Source of the DNA: JANNPJ01 sp965200525
GTDB lineage: Bacteria; Actinomycetota; Actinomycetes; Actinomycetales; Kineosporiaceae
NCBI GenBank assembly: GCA_965200525.1
Contig: OZ241368.1
Span: 2,170,001-2,234,000 of the forward strand
DNA length: 64,000 nt
Reading direction: 5' to 3'
Shown: piece by piece, positions 16,404 to 24,993 of the stretch
Numbering within the stretch: the stretch's first letter is position 1
Layout of the letters: every line of letters begins with the position of its first letter
The notes under the pieces: model-generated
Told to the model about the DNA's origin: nothing
The model's input: the letters and a program-made list of their open reading frames with translations, nothing else
Databases searched by the model: none
Translations under genes and position numbers: made by a program

Positions 16404-16856
16404 TCAGTGGCGGGCCGGGCGTTCCTCCTCGCGGTAGATCGCCCAGCTCGCCGCCAGCCCGAACAGCAGCGCCGCCCATTCGGCGATCTCGGCCTGCACC
16501 TGCGGGCCACCCGAGGCGGTCTCCTGCAGTCCGAGCAGGCCGACCGTGACCGACAGGTAGAACGCGACCAGGGTGACCAGGCCGAACCCGGCGGCCAGGA
16601 AGGTGGCCAGCCAGCTGCGCCAGGCCACCACGAGCAGCCCCAGCACGAGCCCGCCGATGGCGTTGAGCAGGAACAACGGCCCGATCTTGGAGATCTCGCG
16701 GAAGCTGTCGTGATACCAGAGCACGAAGTGGATGTCGGCCGCGACGACGACCGCCGCCGCGGTCGCCCCGCGCAGCAGACCGACCATCGAGAACGGCGCG
16801 TGCAGAGCCCGGCCCAGCTGGGCGCTCACGGTCTGCTGACTGAAGTGGTTGTCCAT
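16404..16856 (-). CDS. Conserved four-helix membrane protein
   Basis: 150-aa protein with four predicted membrane segments: about 28-48, 60-80, 83-106 and 125-142. A charged segment HDSFREISKIG follows helix 1 and the tail is RREEERPARH-like. I do not recognise a family with a known function. SD GAGGGG lies upstream of ATG 16856. Convergent with the GTPase gene (22-nt gap). Confidence 0.7.
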   Translation of the reverse strand: MDNHFSQQTVSAQLGRALHAPFSMVGLLRGATAAAVVVAADIHFVLWYHDSFREISKIGPLFLLNAIGGLVLGLLVVAWRSWLATFLAAGFGLVTLVAFYLSVTVGLLGLQETASGGPQVQAEIAEWAALLFGLAASWAIYREEERPARH

Positions 16857-17000
16857 GTCTCGTCACCCCTCGCCGTCACGGCCGGTCGGCCGTGCTGCCC
16901 GGAGGCGCCCGTCCGAGTGCCTCTGACCGTGCATACGAGACCGGTGCCGCGGCGGTTCAATCCGGCCGATCCGGTTCTGGCCCCGGGCGTGCAACCAGAA

Positions 17001-17066
17001 CCGGATCAGTGGTGCCGGATCAGTGGTGCCGGATCACTGCTTCCGGATCACTGCTTCCGGATCACC
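17001..17066. repeat. 14-bp tandem repeats overlapping the glucanase stop codon
   Basis: Four and a half units of 14 bp, each beginning CCGGATCA. The first two end GTGGTG, the next two CTGCTT, and the last partial unit covers the stop codon (TCA on this strand at 17062-17064). The repeats read TGATCCGG from the minus strand, so each unit repeats the stop-codon sequence. The rest of 16857-17000 holds a 7-bp perfect hairpin (16877-16894) and nothing else I can support. Confidence 0.85.
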
Positions 17067-20000
17067 AGCCGGAGTTGCCCGCCCCCCGGGTGATCGTGAA
17101 CCCACCGGTGACCGAGAGACCGCCCGCCGCGGCCCCGGTCACGACCACGTTGCTGAACGTGCCCGACCCGGTCGACTTGATCTCGATGCCGTACTGGCCG
17201 GTGGTGGTGATCGTGTCCCGGTCCAGGCTCAGGTTGGTGATCGTCTTCGTCGAGCCGGCCAAATTGATCAGCACGCCGGAGTAGGTGCTGTTCTGAACGG
17301 TGTTGTCGTTGATGATCACCGGGGTGGTGATGTCGGTCTGGGCCGCGTAGACCCAGATCGCCCCCAGGTTGTTGTTGCCGTTCAGCACCGTGTCCAGGCT
17401 GCCGGTCCGGGTCAGCGTGTTGCGCTGCACGTACTGTGTTCCGGAGAAGGGGTTTCCGAACCGGGTGCTGACGGCGATCCCGGAGCCCTCGAGCACGGTG
17501 TCGCTGAGCAGGTTGTCCTCGATCCGCATGTTGTTGCCGCCGTAGACGCCGGCCGTGTTGGCCAGCACCGGCACCTGGGCGGTGTCGAAGGTCAGCGCGT
17601 CGTTGGCGTCTGTGCCGCCCTCAGAGTCCATCGCCATCGCGTCGTCACCGGTGTTGCGGACCACCGACTGGGTGAACACCGTGTTGGTGGCGCCACCGTG
17701 GATGTTGATCCCGTCGGCCATCGTGTCCCGGATCCGCGAGCCGCCGATGTAGAGGCCGTTGGTTCCGGTGTCCGGCCACATGCCGACCTTGGTGTGCTCG
17801 ATCCAGACGTTCTGGATCATCGAGCCGGTGCCGAAGTTGCCCTCGATCCCGGTGTGGAAGGCACTGTCGTTGCGGTAGGTCGCGTCTCCGGAGATGCTCA
17901 GGTCGAGGATCTGCACCTTGGACCCGGTGGCGAACAGGCCACCGAGACCGTTGGCCCCGTGCAGGATGGAGTACCAGGGCCCGGCCCCGCGCACGGTCAC
18001 GGCGGCCAGGTTGATGTGGGCGTTGATCTCGAACTGGCCGGTCGGGATCCACAGGCCTTTGCCCTGCGACTCGGCCGCCGAGACGGCCGAGTTGAGCGCG
18101 TTCGTGTCGTCGACCCCGTCGCCGGCCACCGCACCGTAGGAGGTGAGGTTCAGGAAGCCCGCCGGCATCGCGTACGCGGCATCGACCTGCTCGAAGTCGA
18201 CCAGGTCGACGACGTAGTAGCCGGCCGTGTCGGCGGCGTCCTTCTGCAGCTTGACCACCGTGCCGGCCGGCATCGCCGCGATCGTGGTGCGGACCTCGTC
18301 GTAGAAGTGGTGGCCGCCACCGCCGGACGGGTCGTTGTTGTAGGGGTAGGTGCCGTACTCCCAGCTGTAGCGGTTGTTCAGGGTGATGCTCCTGCTCCGG
18401 GTGCCGCCGATGTAGAGCCCGATCGTCGGGTCGTACTCCGAACCACTGGCCGTGTCCGGGATGGAGTACCGGATCACGATCGAGTTGGCCGGCTTGGTCA
18501 GGGTGAACTGCACGTACTGGCCGTTGGACGAGAGCTTGACCGCCTTGCGGCCGGAGGCCTCGGCCGCCTGGCTCGGGTAGGTCCGGTCCGGGCCGATCAC
18601 CGTGGCGTTGGTGGCGCCGGCCTCGGCCTCGAACTCGGTGTAGCCGGTGGTCGCTCCGCGAGCCGCCATCGCCGCCCCGGTCGGCAACTGAAGTTGGTCG
18701 AGGCTGATCCCGCTGCCGTTGTCGCCGCTGTCGTTCTGGTAGGTGATGGTGTTGAGGCCGGTGCGCAGGGTCAGGGTGTCGGCGGCGGTGGCCCAGGTCG
18801 AGCCCGAACCGGTGCTCGCCAGCGAGACCTGATGCTGGACGGCGCCGTTCACGTAGACGTGCAGGGTGCCGGCCGACGTGGCCGAGTACCGCAGGTTGAC
18901 CGCCTGAGCCCCGGCGCCGGCGCTGTTCACGGTGAAGATCGCCCGGGAACCGGCCGAGCCGAAGTTGGTCAGGTACGACCCGGTCGCGCCACTGAAGGAC
19001 GACGCGATCGACGGCCCGCCGGAGTAGAAGGCGGCTTCGGCCTGGTACGAGACGCCCCCGGTGGGCGGGGTGCTCCCGGTCGCGGTGGGGGTCGGGGTCG
19101 GCGTCTGCGTGGCCGTCGGGGTGGTGGTGCCGACCACGATGTTGTCCAGATTCACGTTGCCGCTGTCGGTGCTGTCGAACTTGTAGGCGATGGTGTTCGA
19201 GCCGGCCTTCAGGGTCAGGCTCTGTGACTGGGTGGCCCACGAGTCCCAGTTGGCCGTGGCCGCCAGCGTGGTCTGGACCGCCTTGACCCCGTTGACGTAG
19301 ACGCTCAGGGTCTTGCTCGACCCGGTGCCGTTGGCGAACCGGAGGGCGACCGGCGCGGTGCCGGCGGTCGACGAGCTGACGGTGAACGTCGTCGTCGCGT
19401 TGCCCTTGTTGCCGTCGGTGTAGCCCCCGACGAAGCCGGTTCCGGTGTAGCCGCTGTGGTCGGTCTGGACGACGGTCCCGCCCATGAGGGCCGCGCCTTC
19501 GGCCTCGTACTGAGGGCCGGTACCGGCCGGGGCCGGCGTGGTCAGGTCCAGGTAGTCGAGGTTGACGTTGGCCGTGTCGGCGCTGCCGAAGCTGTAGGCG
19601 ATCGAGTGCGAGCCCGAGGTCAGGGCGACGCTGCCGGCGGCCACGGCCCAGGTGTTCCACGATCCGGTCGGGGCCAGCGAGACCTGGTGGGCCGCACCGC
19701 CGTCGACGGCCAGGCTGACGGTGCGGGTGTCGCCGTTGCCGTTGCTGTAGCCCAGGCCGAGGGTGTACGTGCCGGCGCCGGACGCCGAGACGGTGAACAC
19801 CGTCCGGGCGGTGCCCTTGTCGGCGTCGGTGTAGCCGCCGACGAAGCCGGTGCCGCTGTAGCCGGTGTGGTCGGTCTGGACGACCGCCCCGCCGGAGAGG
19901 GCCGCGCTCTCGGCCTGGTACCGGGTGGTGCCGGCGACGGCCGAGGAGGCCACGGCCAGGCCGAGGACGACGCAGGCGACCGCGGTGACGGCGGCGATCG

Positions 20001-20112
20001 CGCCGAACCGGCGGGAGCGGGCCGGCGCGAACCGCCGGGAACGGGACGACGGGGGCCGGCCGGGATCGGCCGGGCCCGGGTTCGGCGGGACGGGGGTGCG
20101 AGTGAGTTTCAC
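17062..20112 (-). CDS. Secreted GH87-type alpha-1,3-glucanase (mycodextranase) with CBM35/6-like modules
   Basis: 1016-aa exported polysaccharide hydrolase. A long basic N-terminus and hydrophobic segment (about 38-60) form the signal peptide. Carbohydrate-binding modules lie at about 62-190, 200-330 and 352-478 (each beginning YQAE/YEAE, with NVNLDYLDL-type ends), plus another beta-sandwich at 495-630. A Thr/Pro linker is near 335-350. The catalytic right-handed beta-helix starts at LTSYGAVAGDGVDDT (about 650) and carries GH87 motifs: WIEHTKVGMWPDTGTNGL, ADGINIHGG (Asp about 799) and RNTGDDAMAMDS (Asp821-822). These Asp residues match known GH87 catalytic positions. GTG start. Expected to degrade fungal alpha-1,3-glucan or dextran-like polymers. 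LacI gene upstream. Confidence 0.82.
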   Translation of the reverse strand: MKLTRTPVPPNPGPADPGRPPSSRSRRFAPARSRRFGAIAAVTAVACVVLGLAVASSAVAGTTRYQAESAALSGGAVVQTDHTGYSGTGFVGGYTDADKGTARTVFTVSASGAGTYTLGLGYSNGNGDTRTVSLAVDGGAAHQVSLAPTGSWNTWAVAAGSVALTSGSHSIAYSFGSADTANVNLDYLDLTTPAPAGTGPQYEAEGAALMGGTVVQTDHSGYTGTGFVGGYTDGNKGNATTTFTVSSSTAGTAPVALRFANGTGSSKTLSVYVNGVKAVQTTLAATANWDSWATQSQSLTLKAGSNTIAYKFDSTDSGNVNLDNIVVGTTTPTATQTPTPTPTATGSTPPTGGVSYQAEAAFYSGGPSIASSFSGATGSYLTNFGSAGSRAIFTVNSAGAGAQAVNLRYSATSAGTLHVYVNGAVQHQVSLASTGSGSTWATAADTLTLRTGLNTITYQNDSGDNGSGISLDQLQLPTGAAMAARGATTGYTEFEAEAGATNATVIGPDRTYPSQAAEASGRKAVKLSSNGQYVQFTLTKPANSIVIRYSIPDTASGSEYDPTIGLYIGGTRSRSITLNNRYSWEYGTYPYNNDPSGGGGHHFYDEVRTTIAAMPAGTVVKLQKDAADTAGYYVVDLVDFEQVDAAYAMPAGFLNLTSYGAVAGDGVDDTNALNSAVSAAESQGKGLWIPTGQFEINAHINLAAVTVRGAGPWYSILHGANGLGGLFATGSKVQILDLSISGDATYRNDSAFHTGIEGNFGTGSMIQNVWIEHTKVGMWPDTGTNGLYIGGSRIRDTMADGINIHGGATNTVFTQSVVRNTGDDAMAMDSEGGTDANDALTFDTAQVPVLANTAGVYGGNNMRIEDNLLSDTVLEGSGIAVSTRFGNPFSGTQYVQRNTLTRTGSLDTVLNGNNNLGAIWVYAAQTDITTPVIINDNTVQNSTYSGVLINLAGSTKTITNLSLDRDTITTTGQYGIEIKSTGSGTFSNVVVTGAAAGGLSVTGGFTITRGAGNSGW

Positions 20113-20205
20113 GGGGAATCCGTTCGGTCAGGGACCGCTCTCGGGAGAGGGCAGTCGTCCGGAAGCAGCCCGGTGACCGAACACGGCCGACGTCATCGTC
20201 GCTGC

Positions 20206-20219
20206 GTTTACCGCTAAAC
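20206..20219. promoter_or_regulatory. LacI-type operator before the glucanase gene
   Basis: Palindrome with perfect arms GTTTA and TAAAC around CCGC, 87 bp upstream of the glucanase start. Eleven of its 14 bases match the site before the LacI gene (21350-21363), which supports regulation of both genes by that LacI protein. Confidence 0.6.
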
Positions 20220-20271
20220 CATAGCGAACGGAGCACTCCGGCGAAAGCCCCTCGGGCCTCGCGAGAGCGGC

Positions 20272-21291
20272 TCAGCGCGCGGCGACCGATCCCCGCGACA
20301 CCAGTTCGACGCCGACCACGACCGGCTCTCCCGGCAGCCCGCCGTCCTCGACCTCGGCCAGCAGCATCCGGACCGCCGCGCCGGCCTTGGCCGGCACGTC
20401 CTGGGCCACGGTGGTCAGCTTCGGCGTCACGTAGAGGCCGATGTCGATGTTGTCGAAGCCGATCACCGACACGTCCTGCGGCACGCGGGCGCCGGCCAGG
20501 TGCAGGCCCTCCATCAGACCGACGGCCAGGATGTCGGCGGTCGCGAACACGGCCGTGGCCTTCGGGTGGTCGGTCAGCAGTACCCGGCCCAGGGCCAGGC
20601 CGCGCTCGTAGGCGGTGTCGACCGTGGCCTGGTCGGACTCGTGCCAGCGGACCCCGGCGTCGCGATGGGCCTGGCGGAACCCCTCGAACCGCTGCCGGAC
20701 GACGCCGACGTCGGAGAAGGCCGGGCCGGCGAAGACGATCCGGCGGTGCCCCTGCTCGAGCAGGTGGGCCGCGGCCAGCCGGCCGCCCTCGAAGTCGTCG
20801 CAGCGGACCCCGGTGGAGCGGGGGTTGGCCGAATAGCTGTCCAGAGCCAGGATCGGCGTCCCGGCCGGTGGGGCGAAGTTGTCCACGTCCTCGTCGAGAA
20901 ATCCGAGCAGGACGGCGCCGTCCAGGTTCCACGACTTCAGCGCGACGTCGACCTCGGCGGCCCCGGTCACGCCCCGGAACAGCAGGTGGTAGCCGCGGTC
21001 GCGCAGTTGCCGCTCGAGAATGCCGAAGACGGCCACGTTGTGTGGGCTGAGCATCAGGCTGTCGTCGTCCCCGGAGGGCACCAGCAGGCCGATCAGCTGC
21101 GACGACTTGGCCGCCAGGCTGCGGGCCGGGGCGCTGGGCACGTAGCCGCGCCGGCCGATGATCTCCTGGACCCGGGCGATGGTGGCCTCGGACACCTTGC
21201 TGTGATTGCCGTTGACGACGTTGGACACCGTCATCAGGCTCACGCCGGCCTCTTCGGCGACGTCCTTGAGGGTGATGCGCACCCGGCCCAC
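20272..21291 (-). CDS. LacI-family transcriptional regulator
   Basis: 339-aa sugar-responsive repressor. The HTH is at residues 7-30 (TLKDVAEEAGVSLMTVSNVVNG) and hinge residues follow; the PBP-like effector domain runs from about 62 with IGLLVPSGDDD and ends with SVIGFDNIDIGLYVTPKLTTV. It precedes the GH87 gene in the same direction with 159 bp between, which contains an operator-like palindrome; a similar site lies upstream of lacI itself. GTG 21291 has GAGGA about 9 nt upstream; GTG 21282 is an alternative. Probably controls the glucanase and itself; effector likely a glucan fragment (inference). Confidence 0.92.
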   Translation of the reverse strand: MGRVRITLKDVAEEAGVSLMTVSNVVNGNHSKVSEATIARVQEIIGRRGYVPSAPARSLAAKSSQLIGLLVPSGDDDSLMLSPHNVAVFGILERQLRDRGYHLLFRGVTGAAEVDVALKSWNLDGAVLLGFLDEDVDNFAPPAGTPILALDSYSANPRSTGVRCDDFEGGRLAAAHLLEQGHRRIVFAGPAFSDVGVVRQRFEGFRQAHRDAGVRWHESDQATVDTAYERGLALGRVLLTDHPKATAVFATADILAVGLMEGLHLAGARVPQDVSVIGFDNIDIGLYVTPKLTTVAQDVPAKAGAAVRMLLAEVEDGGLPGEPVVVGVELVSRGSVAAR

Positions 21292-21349
21292 CCTTCACGT
21301 TCCTCGCCGGCCTCGACTCACACCCAGCCTACCCCTGATCCGATTGAAG

Positions 21350-21363
21350 GAATAACGCTAAAC
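21350..21363. promoter_or_regulatory. LacI-type operator before the LacI gene
   Basis: GAATAACGCTAAAC, a variant of the palindrome at 20206-20219, 59 bp upstream of the lacI start. Suggests autoregulation. Confidence 0.5.
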
Positions 21364-21495
21364 CTGTGCGCGTCCGGCGTGCGGTGGGCGGCGGGCGCTT
21401 CGACCGCACGCCGGGTCCCCTGGTTACGTCCCCGGTTGAACGGCCGGGCATGATGGGCGGTGGAAGTACCCACCCCCTGTGCTGATTGGTGACCG

Positions 21496-21711
21496 GTGAC
21501 GAAGCTGAGCAGTCTGTGGTTGCCGATCACGGTCTGGGCGGTCGCCCTGGTGGTGCTGGCCGTCGTCCTGAGACTGACGAATGTGAACTCCACCGTGCAG
21601 GGCGGGATTCTGGGCGCCTACTGCGGGGCCACGATCGTGGTGCTGATGGCCCGCCGGGAGCGCGCCGCCGCCCGGGCCAAGACGCCGGTCCACCCGCGCT
21701 ACCGCGACTGA
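21496..21711 (+). CDS. Small two-helix membrane protein
   Basis: 71-aa predicted membrane protein with hydrophobic segments at about 8-26 and 36-52 and a basic C-terminal tail (RRERAAARAK). Starts at GTG 21496 after a GGTGG/CCACC hairpin-like sequence. I do not recognise a family. Its codon pattern and the lack of a competing gene support it, but the protein is short. It lies between divergent lacI and convergent zwf. Confidence 0.5.
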   Translation: MTKLSSLWLPITVWAVALVVLAVVLRLTNVNSTVQGGILGAYCGATIVVLMARRERAAARAKTPVHPRYRD

Positions 21712-21753
21712 ACCCCGGCGCCGGAGCCCGTGGGCCGGGCCCCGGCGTCGCGT

Positions 21754-23166
21754 TCAGGCCGAGGGCTTGCCGGAGGAGCGCAGCCGCACGTCGTGCCACT
21801 GCGGGCCCTCGGCGGTGGCCTCGTCCGGGCCCCAACTGCCCTTGCGGTAGGGGGCCGGACGGTCCGGCGAGTCCAGGATCGGGGCCACGATCCGCCACTC
21901 CTGCTCGATGGTGTCCTCCCGGGCGAACCGGTGCCGGCGCCCGTCCATCGCGTCGTCGAGCAACCGCTCGTAGGCTTCCTGCCGGTGGCCGAGGGCGGCA
22001 CCGAAATCGACCGAGAGGTCGACCGGCTGGCTGACCGACCGCGCCCCAGGGGTTTTCGCCTGGACCGAGAGCGTGACCCCGTCGTCGTGGCCGAGCCGGA
22101 ACCGGATCAGGTTGGCCCCCGGCGGCAGCGAGTCACGGCCGGCGAACAGCAGCCGGGGCGGCTGCTTGAGCTCGATAACCGCCTCGGTCGCCGTCCCGGG
22201 CAGGCTCTTTCCGGCCCGGACGTGGAACGGGACGCCGGCCCAGCGCCAGGAGTCGATCTCCAGCCGGGTCGAGACGAAGGTCTCGGTGGTCGAGTCGGGG
22301 TCGACCCCCTCCTCGTCGAGGTAGCCGGTGTACTGGCCGCGCACGGTGGTCGCCGGGTCGAGCGCCTTCATCTGGCGCAGCACCTTGACCTCCTCGTCGC
22401 GGTAGGCGTCGGCGTCGTCGGCGATCGGCGGCTCCATCGCCAGCAGGGCCACCACCTGGAGCACGTGGTTCTGCAGGACGTCGCGGATCGCGCCGACGCC
22501 GTCGTAGAACCCGGCCCGGCCGTCGGTACCGAACTCCTCGGCCAGGGTGACCTGCACGCTGGCCACATAGTTGCGGTTCCAGAGCGGTTCCAGGAAGGCG
22601 TTGGCGAACCGGAACAGCAGCAGGCCCTCGACCGACTCCTTGCCCAGGTAGTGGTCGATCCGGAAGATGTCCTCCTGGGCGAAGGCGCCGGCCAGCACCT
22701 GGTTCAGGGCCCGGGCCGACTCCAGGTCGCGGCCGAACGGCTTCTCCACGATCACCCGGCCGCGGTCGGCCAGGCCGACGGCGGCCAGCCCCCGCACGAC
22801 GTCCGAGAACACCGAGGGCGGCACGGCCAGGTAGAACACCGGCCGCCGGGCGCCGGCCAGTCGCTCGGCCAGCTGCCGGTAGGTGTCCGGGTCGGCATAG
22901 TTGCCGGTGACGATGTTGAGGTCACTGTTCAGGCTGCTCAGGGCGGCCTCGTCGGGCTCGGGATCGGCCTGCTCGACCGACTTGCGGGCGAAGTTGTGCA
23001 GCCGCTCCTGGTCCCAGGCCGACCGGGCCACGCCGACCACCGGCACGCCGAGCCGGCCACGACGGGCCAGCTGGTACAGCGCCGGGAACAGCTTCTTGTA
23101 GACCAGATCGCCGGTCACCCCGAACAGGACAACCGCATCGGCTCGCGTTCCCACAGGACTTCCCAT
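21754..23166 (-). CDS. zwf: Glucose-6-phosphate dehydrogenase
   Basis: 470-aa cytosolic enzyme oxidising glucose-6-phosphate to 6-phosphogluconolactone with NADP+ or NAD+. The cofactor site is FGVTGDLVYKKLFPALY near residue 15-31, the substrate motif RIDHYLGKESVEGLL is near 165-179, and the G6P-binding C-terminal domain is complete. It is isolated from tal, opcA and pgl, which accompany the main actinobacterial zwf, so this may be a second isozyme. Monocistronic with 108 bp before the next gene. Confidence 0.93.
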   Translation of the reverse strand: MGSPVGTRADAVVLFGVTGDLVYKKLFPALYQLARRGRLGVPVVGVARSAWDQERLHNFARKSVEQADPEPDEAALSSLNSDLNIVTGNYADPDTYRQLAERLAGARRPVFYLAVPPSVFSDVVRGLAAVGLADRGRVIVEKPFGRDLESARALNQVLAGAFAQEDIFRIDHYLGKESVEGLLLFRFANAFLEPLWNRNYVASVQVTLAEEFGTDGRAGFYDGVGAIRDVLQNHVLQVVALLAMEPPIADDADAYRDEEVKVLRQMKALDPATTVRGQYTGYLDEEGVDPDSTTETFVSTRLEIDSWRWAGVPFHVRAGKSLPGTATEAVIELKQPPRLLFAGRDSLPPGANLIRFRLGHDDGVTLSVQAKTPGARSVSQPVDLSVDFGAALGHRQEAYERLLDDAMDGRRHRFAREDTIEQEWRIVAPILDSPDRPAPYRKGSWGPDEATAEGPQWHDVRLRSSGKPSA

Positions 23167-23274
23167 CGTTGTTCAGCGCTCGCACCATGACGGCGGGGCA
23201 CTACCTCGGTGCTCCCACGCCGGAGCCACTGCACCGCAGATCAACGGCTTCCGCCCAGTGGTATTCCCGAGCGC

Positions 23275-24924
23275 CTACCGGCGACGAAGTTCCCCGGTGG
23301 CCTGGTTGGCCGCGTCGGCGTCGTCCTGCCAGACGAACCGCAGCCTCTTCGCGCTGGTCAGGGTCAGCTGAAGTCGCCCGGCGGCGGCACAGGCGCCGTC
23401 CGGGTTCCGCTCGATCCGCTGGCCGAAAATGATCCACTGCGCGCCGACCTGCTCGAGCGTGAGCGTGCTGGAGCAGTCCAGATCGAGGATCTTCATGGTG
23501 CCCGTGGTCCGGCCCGCGTCGAGCTTCACCTCGGCCTCCCAGTGGGTCTCGACCCCGCCCGGCTGGACGCCGCGCCCTTGCCAGGTGCCGTCGAAGGCGG
23601 CCGGGACGGTGCCGTCCGCCGCCGGGTCGGAGTCGGCCGGGCTGGTCGGCGGGGTGACGTCGTCGCTGGTCGCACCCCCGGAGCCGGCACCCTCGTCGTC
23701 GGTGGCGTCGTCAGTGTCGTCGGAGCTGTTGCCGGTCCCGGCGCTGCCCGCGGTGGGTGACGCGGTCGAACCGGAGGCGGTGCCGGAGGGCTGGTCGGAC
23801 CGGTTGATCGCGTGCCGGGCCAGCACCCCGACCACGACCAGCACCAGCGCCGCCACCAGCAGACCGATCAGCGGGCCGCGCCGGCCGCCGGCCGGCGTCG
23901 GGGCGGCTCCCCAGGCCGTCGGTGCCGGCTCGAAGCCGGCCACCGGGGAGGGGACGACCGGCGCCGGGCGGATCACTTCCGTGGGCCGCGAGGGTCGGGC
24001 CGGGTCGACCGGAGCCACCGGCGGCGGGCCCTGCCGCAGCGGCGTGGTCGGTGCCGTCGGCTGGACGAAGCTGGTCGCCTCGGCCAGCACCCGGGTCGGG
24101 TCGGTCAGGTCGTGAGCCGGCGCGGGCCGGCCGAAGAGCTGGGCCAGGGCCTGCTGGGCGGTCGGGCGGCGAGCCGGATCCTTCTCCAGGCAGCGCCGCA
24201 GCACCTCGGCCAGCTCGGCCGGCACTCCGCTCAGATCGGGTTCGCCGGAGCCGATCCGGTGCACCACGGCCATCACGTGGGGCGCGTCGAACGGCACCCG
24301 CCCGGTGGCCGCGTAGGCCATCACCGAGGCCCAGGCGAACATGTCGGTCGGCGGCCCGACCGGCTCGGCCCGCAACTGCTCCGGCGACATGTAGGCCGGG
24401 GTGCCGAACACCCGGCTGGTCACGGTGGTGTCGGTGGACAGGTCACGGGCGATCCCGAAGTCGATCACCCGCGGACCGTCGGGCGAGAGCATCACGTTGG
24501 CCGGCTTGAAGTCCCGGTGGACGACGCCGGCCTGGTGGATCGCGGCCAGCGCGGTCGCCGTCCCGACGGCCAGTCGTTGCAGGGTGACGCCGCTGATCAC
24601 GCCCTCGCGCTGAACCTGCTGCTGCAGCGACGGGCCCTCGATGAACTCGCTGATCACGTACGGGGTGGGGCCCTCCAGCCGGGCGTCGACCACCTGGGCG
24701 GTGCAGAACGGGGCCACCCGGCGGGCCGCCGCGACCTCCTTGCCCAGCTGCCGGCGGGCGGTCTCGTCCTCGACCGAGCGCAGCACCTTGATCGCCACCC
24801 GCAGCCCGGACGACGCCACCCCCAGGTAGACGACGCCCTGACCGCCGGCCCCGAGCCGGCCCACCACCCGGTAGCCGGCGACCTCCTCAGGATCACCGGG
24901 TCGCAGATCGGTCACATCGGGCAC
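23275..24924 (-). CDS. Membrane Ser/Thr protein kinase with extracellular domain
   Basis: 549-aa PknB-type (Hanks) kinase. The glycine loop is GRLGAGGQGVVYLG (23-36), the ATP Lys is in VAIKVL (46), the catalytic loop HRDFKPANV is near 135, DFG near 155 and GTPAYMSPEQL follows. A Pro-rich juxtamembrane region leads to one membrane segment (about 345-368), a Ser/Asp-rich linker and an extracellular beta-rich domain (FDGTWQGRG to the end) of lipocalin-like appearance rather than PASTA. The start GTG 24924 is chosen because CAGTAT lies six bases upstream (leaderless). Divergent from an LLM oxidoreductase. Confidence 0.9.
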   Translation of the reverse strand: MPDVTDLRPGDPEEVAGYRVVGRLGAGGQGVVYLGVASSGLRVAIKVLRSVEDETARRQLGKEVAAARRVAPFCTAQVVDARLEGPTPYVISEFIEGPSLQQQVQREGVISGVTLQRLAVGTATALAAIHQAGVVHRDFKPANVMLSPDGPRVIDFGIARDLSTDTTVTSRVFGTPAYMSPEQLRAEPVGPPTDMFAWASVMAYAATGRVPFDAPHVMAVVHRIGSGEPDLSGVPAELAEVLRRCLEKDPARRPTAQQALAQLFGRPAPAHDLTDPTRVLAEATSFVQPTAPTTPLRQGPPPVAPVDPARPSRPTEVIRPAPVVPSPVAGFEPAPTAWGAAPTPAGGRRGPLIGLLVAALVLVVVGVLARHAINRSDQPSGTASGSTASPTAGSAGTGNSSDDTDDATDDEGAGSGGATSDDVTPPTSPADSDPAADGTVPAAFDGTWQGRGVQPGGVETHWEAEVKLDAGRTTGTMKILDLDCSSTLTLEQVGAQWIIFGQRIERNPDGACAAAGRLQLTLTSAKRLRFVWQDDADAANQATGELRRR

Positions 24925-24930
24925 GCCGCC

Positions 24931-24936
24931 ATACTG
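24931..24936 (-). promoter_or_regulatory. -10 box of the kinase promoter (leaderless)
   Basis: CAGTAT on the minus strand, six bases before GTG 24924. Faces the promoter at 24982-24987. Confidence 0.4.
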
Positions 24937-24981
24937 CCGCACCCCAGCCGTTGTCGGGCATGTAGACGGCGGCCGACCCTC

Positions 24982-24987
24982 TACTGT
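24982..24987 (+). promoter_or_regulatory. -10 box of the LLM oxidoreductase promoter (leaderless)
   Basis: TACTGT, six bases, then GTG 24994; no SD. Fixes the start of the downstream gene. Confidence 0.45.
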
Positions 24988-24993
24988 GCTGCC

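Noticed and set aside
17001..17066. CRISPR-like repeats
   Set aside because: Units are directly adjacent with no spacers; ordinary tandem repeat.
17023..19227. 734-residue plus-strand open frame opposite the glucanase
   Set aside because: Val/Gly/Asp-rich antisense frame with no domain.
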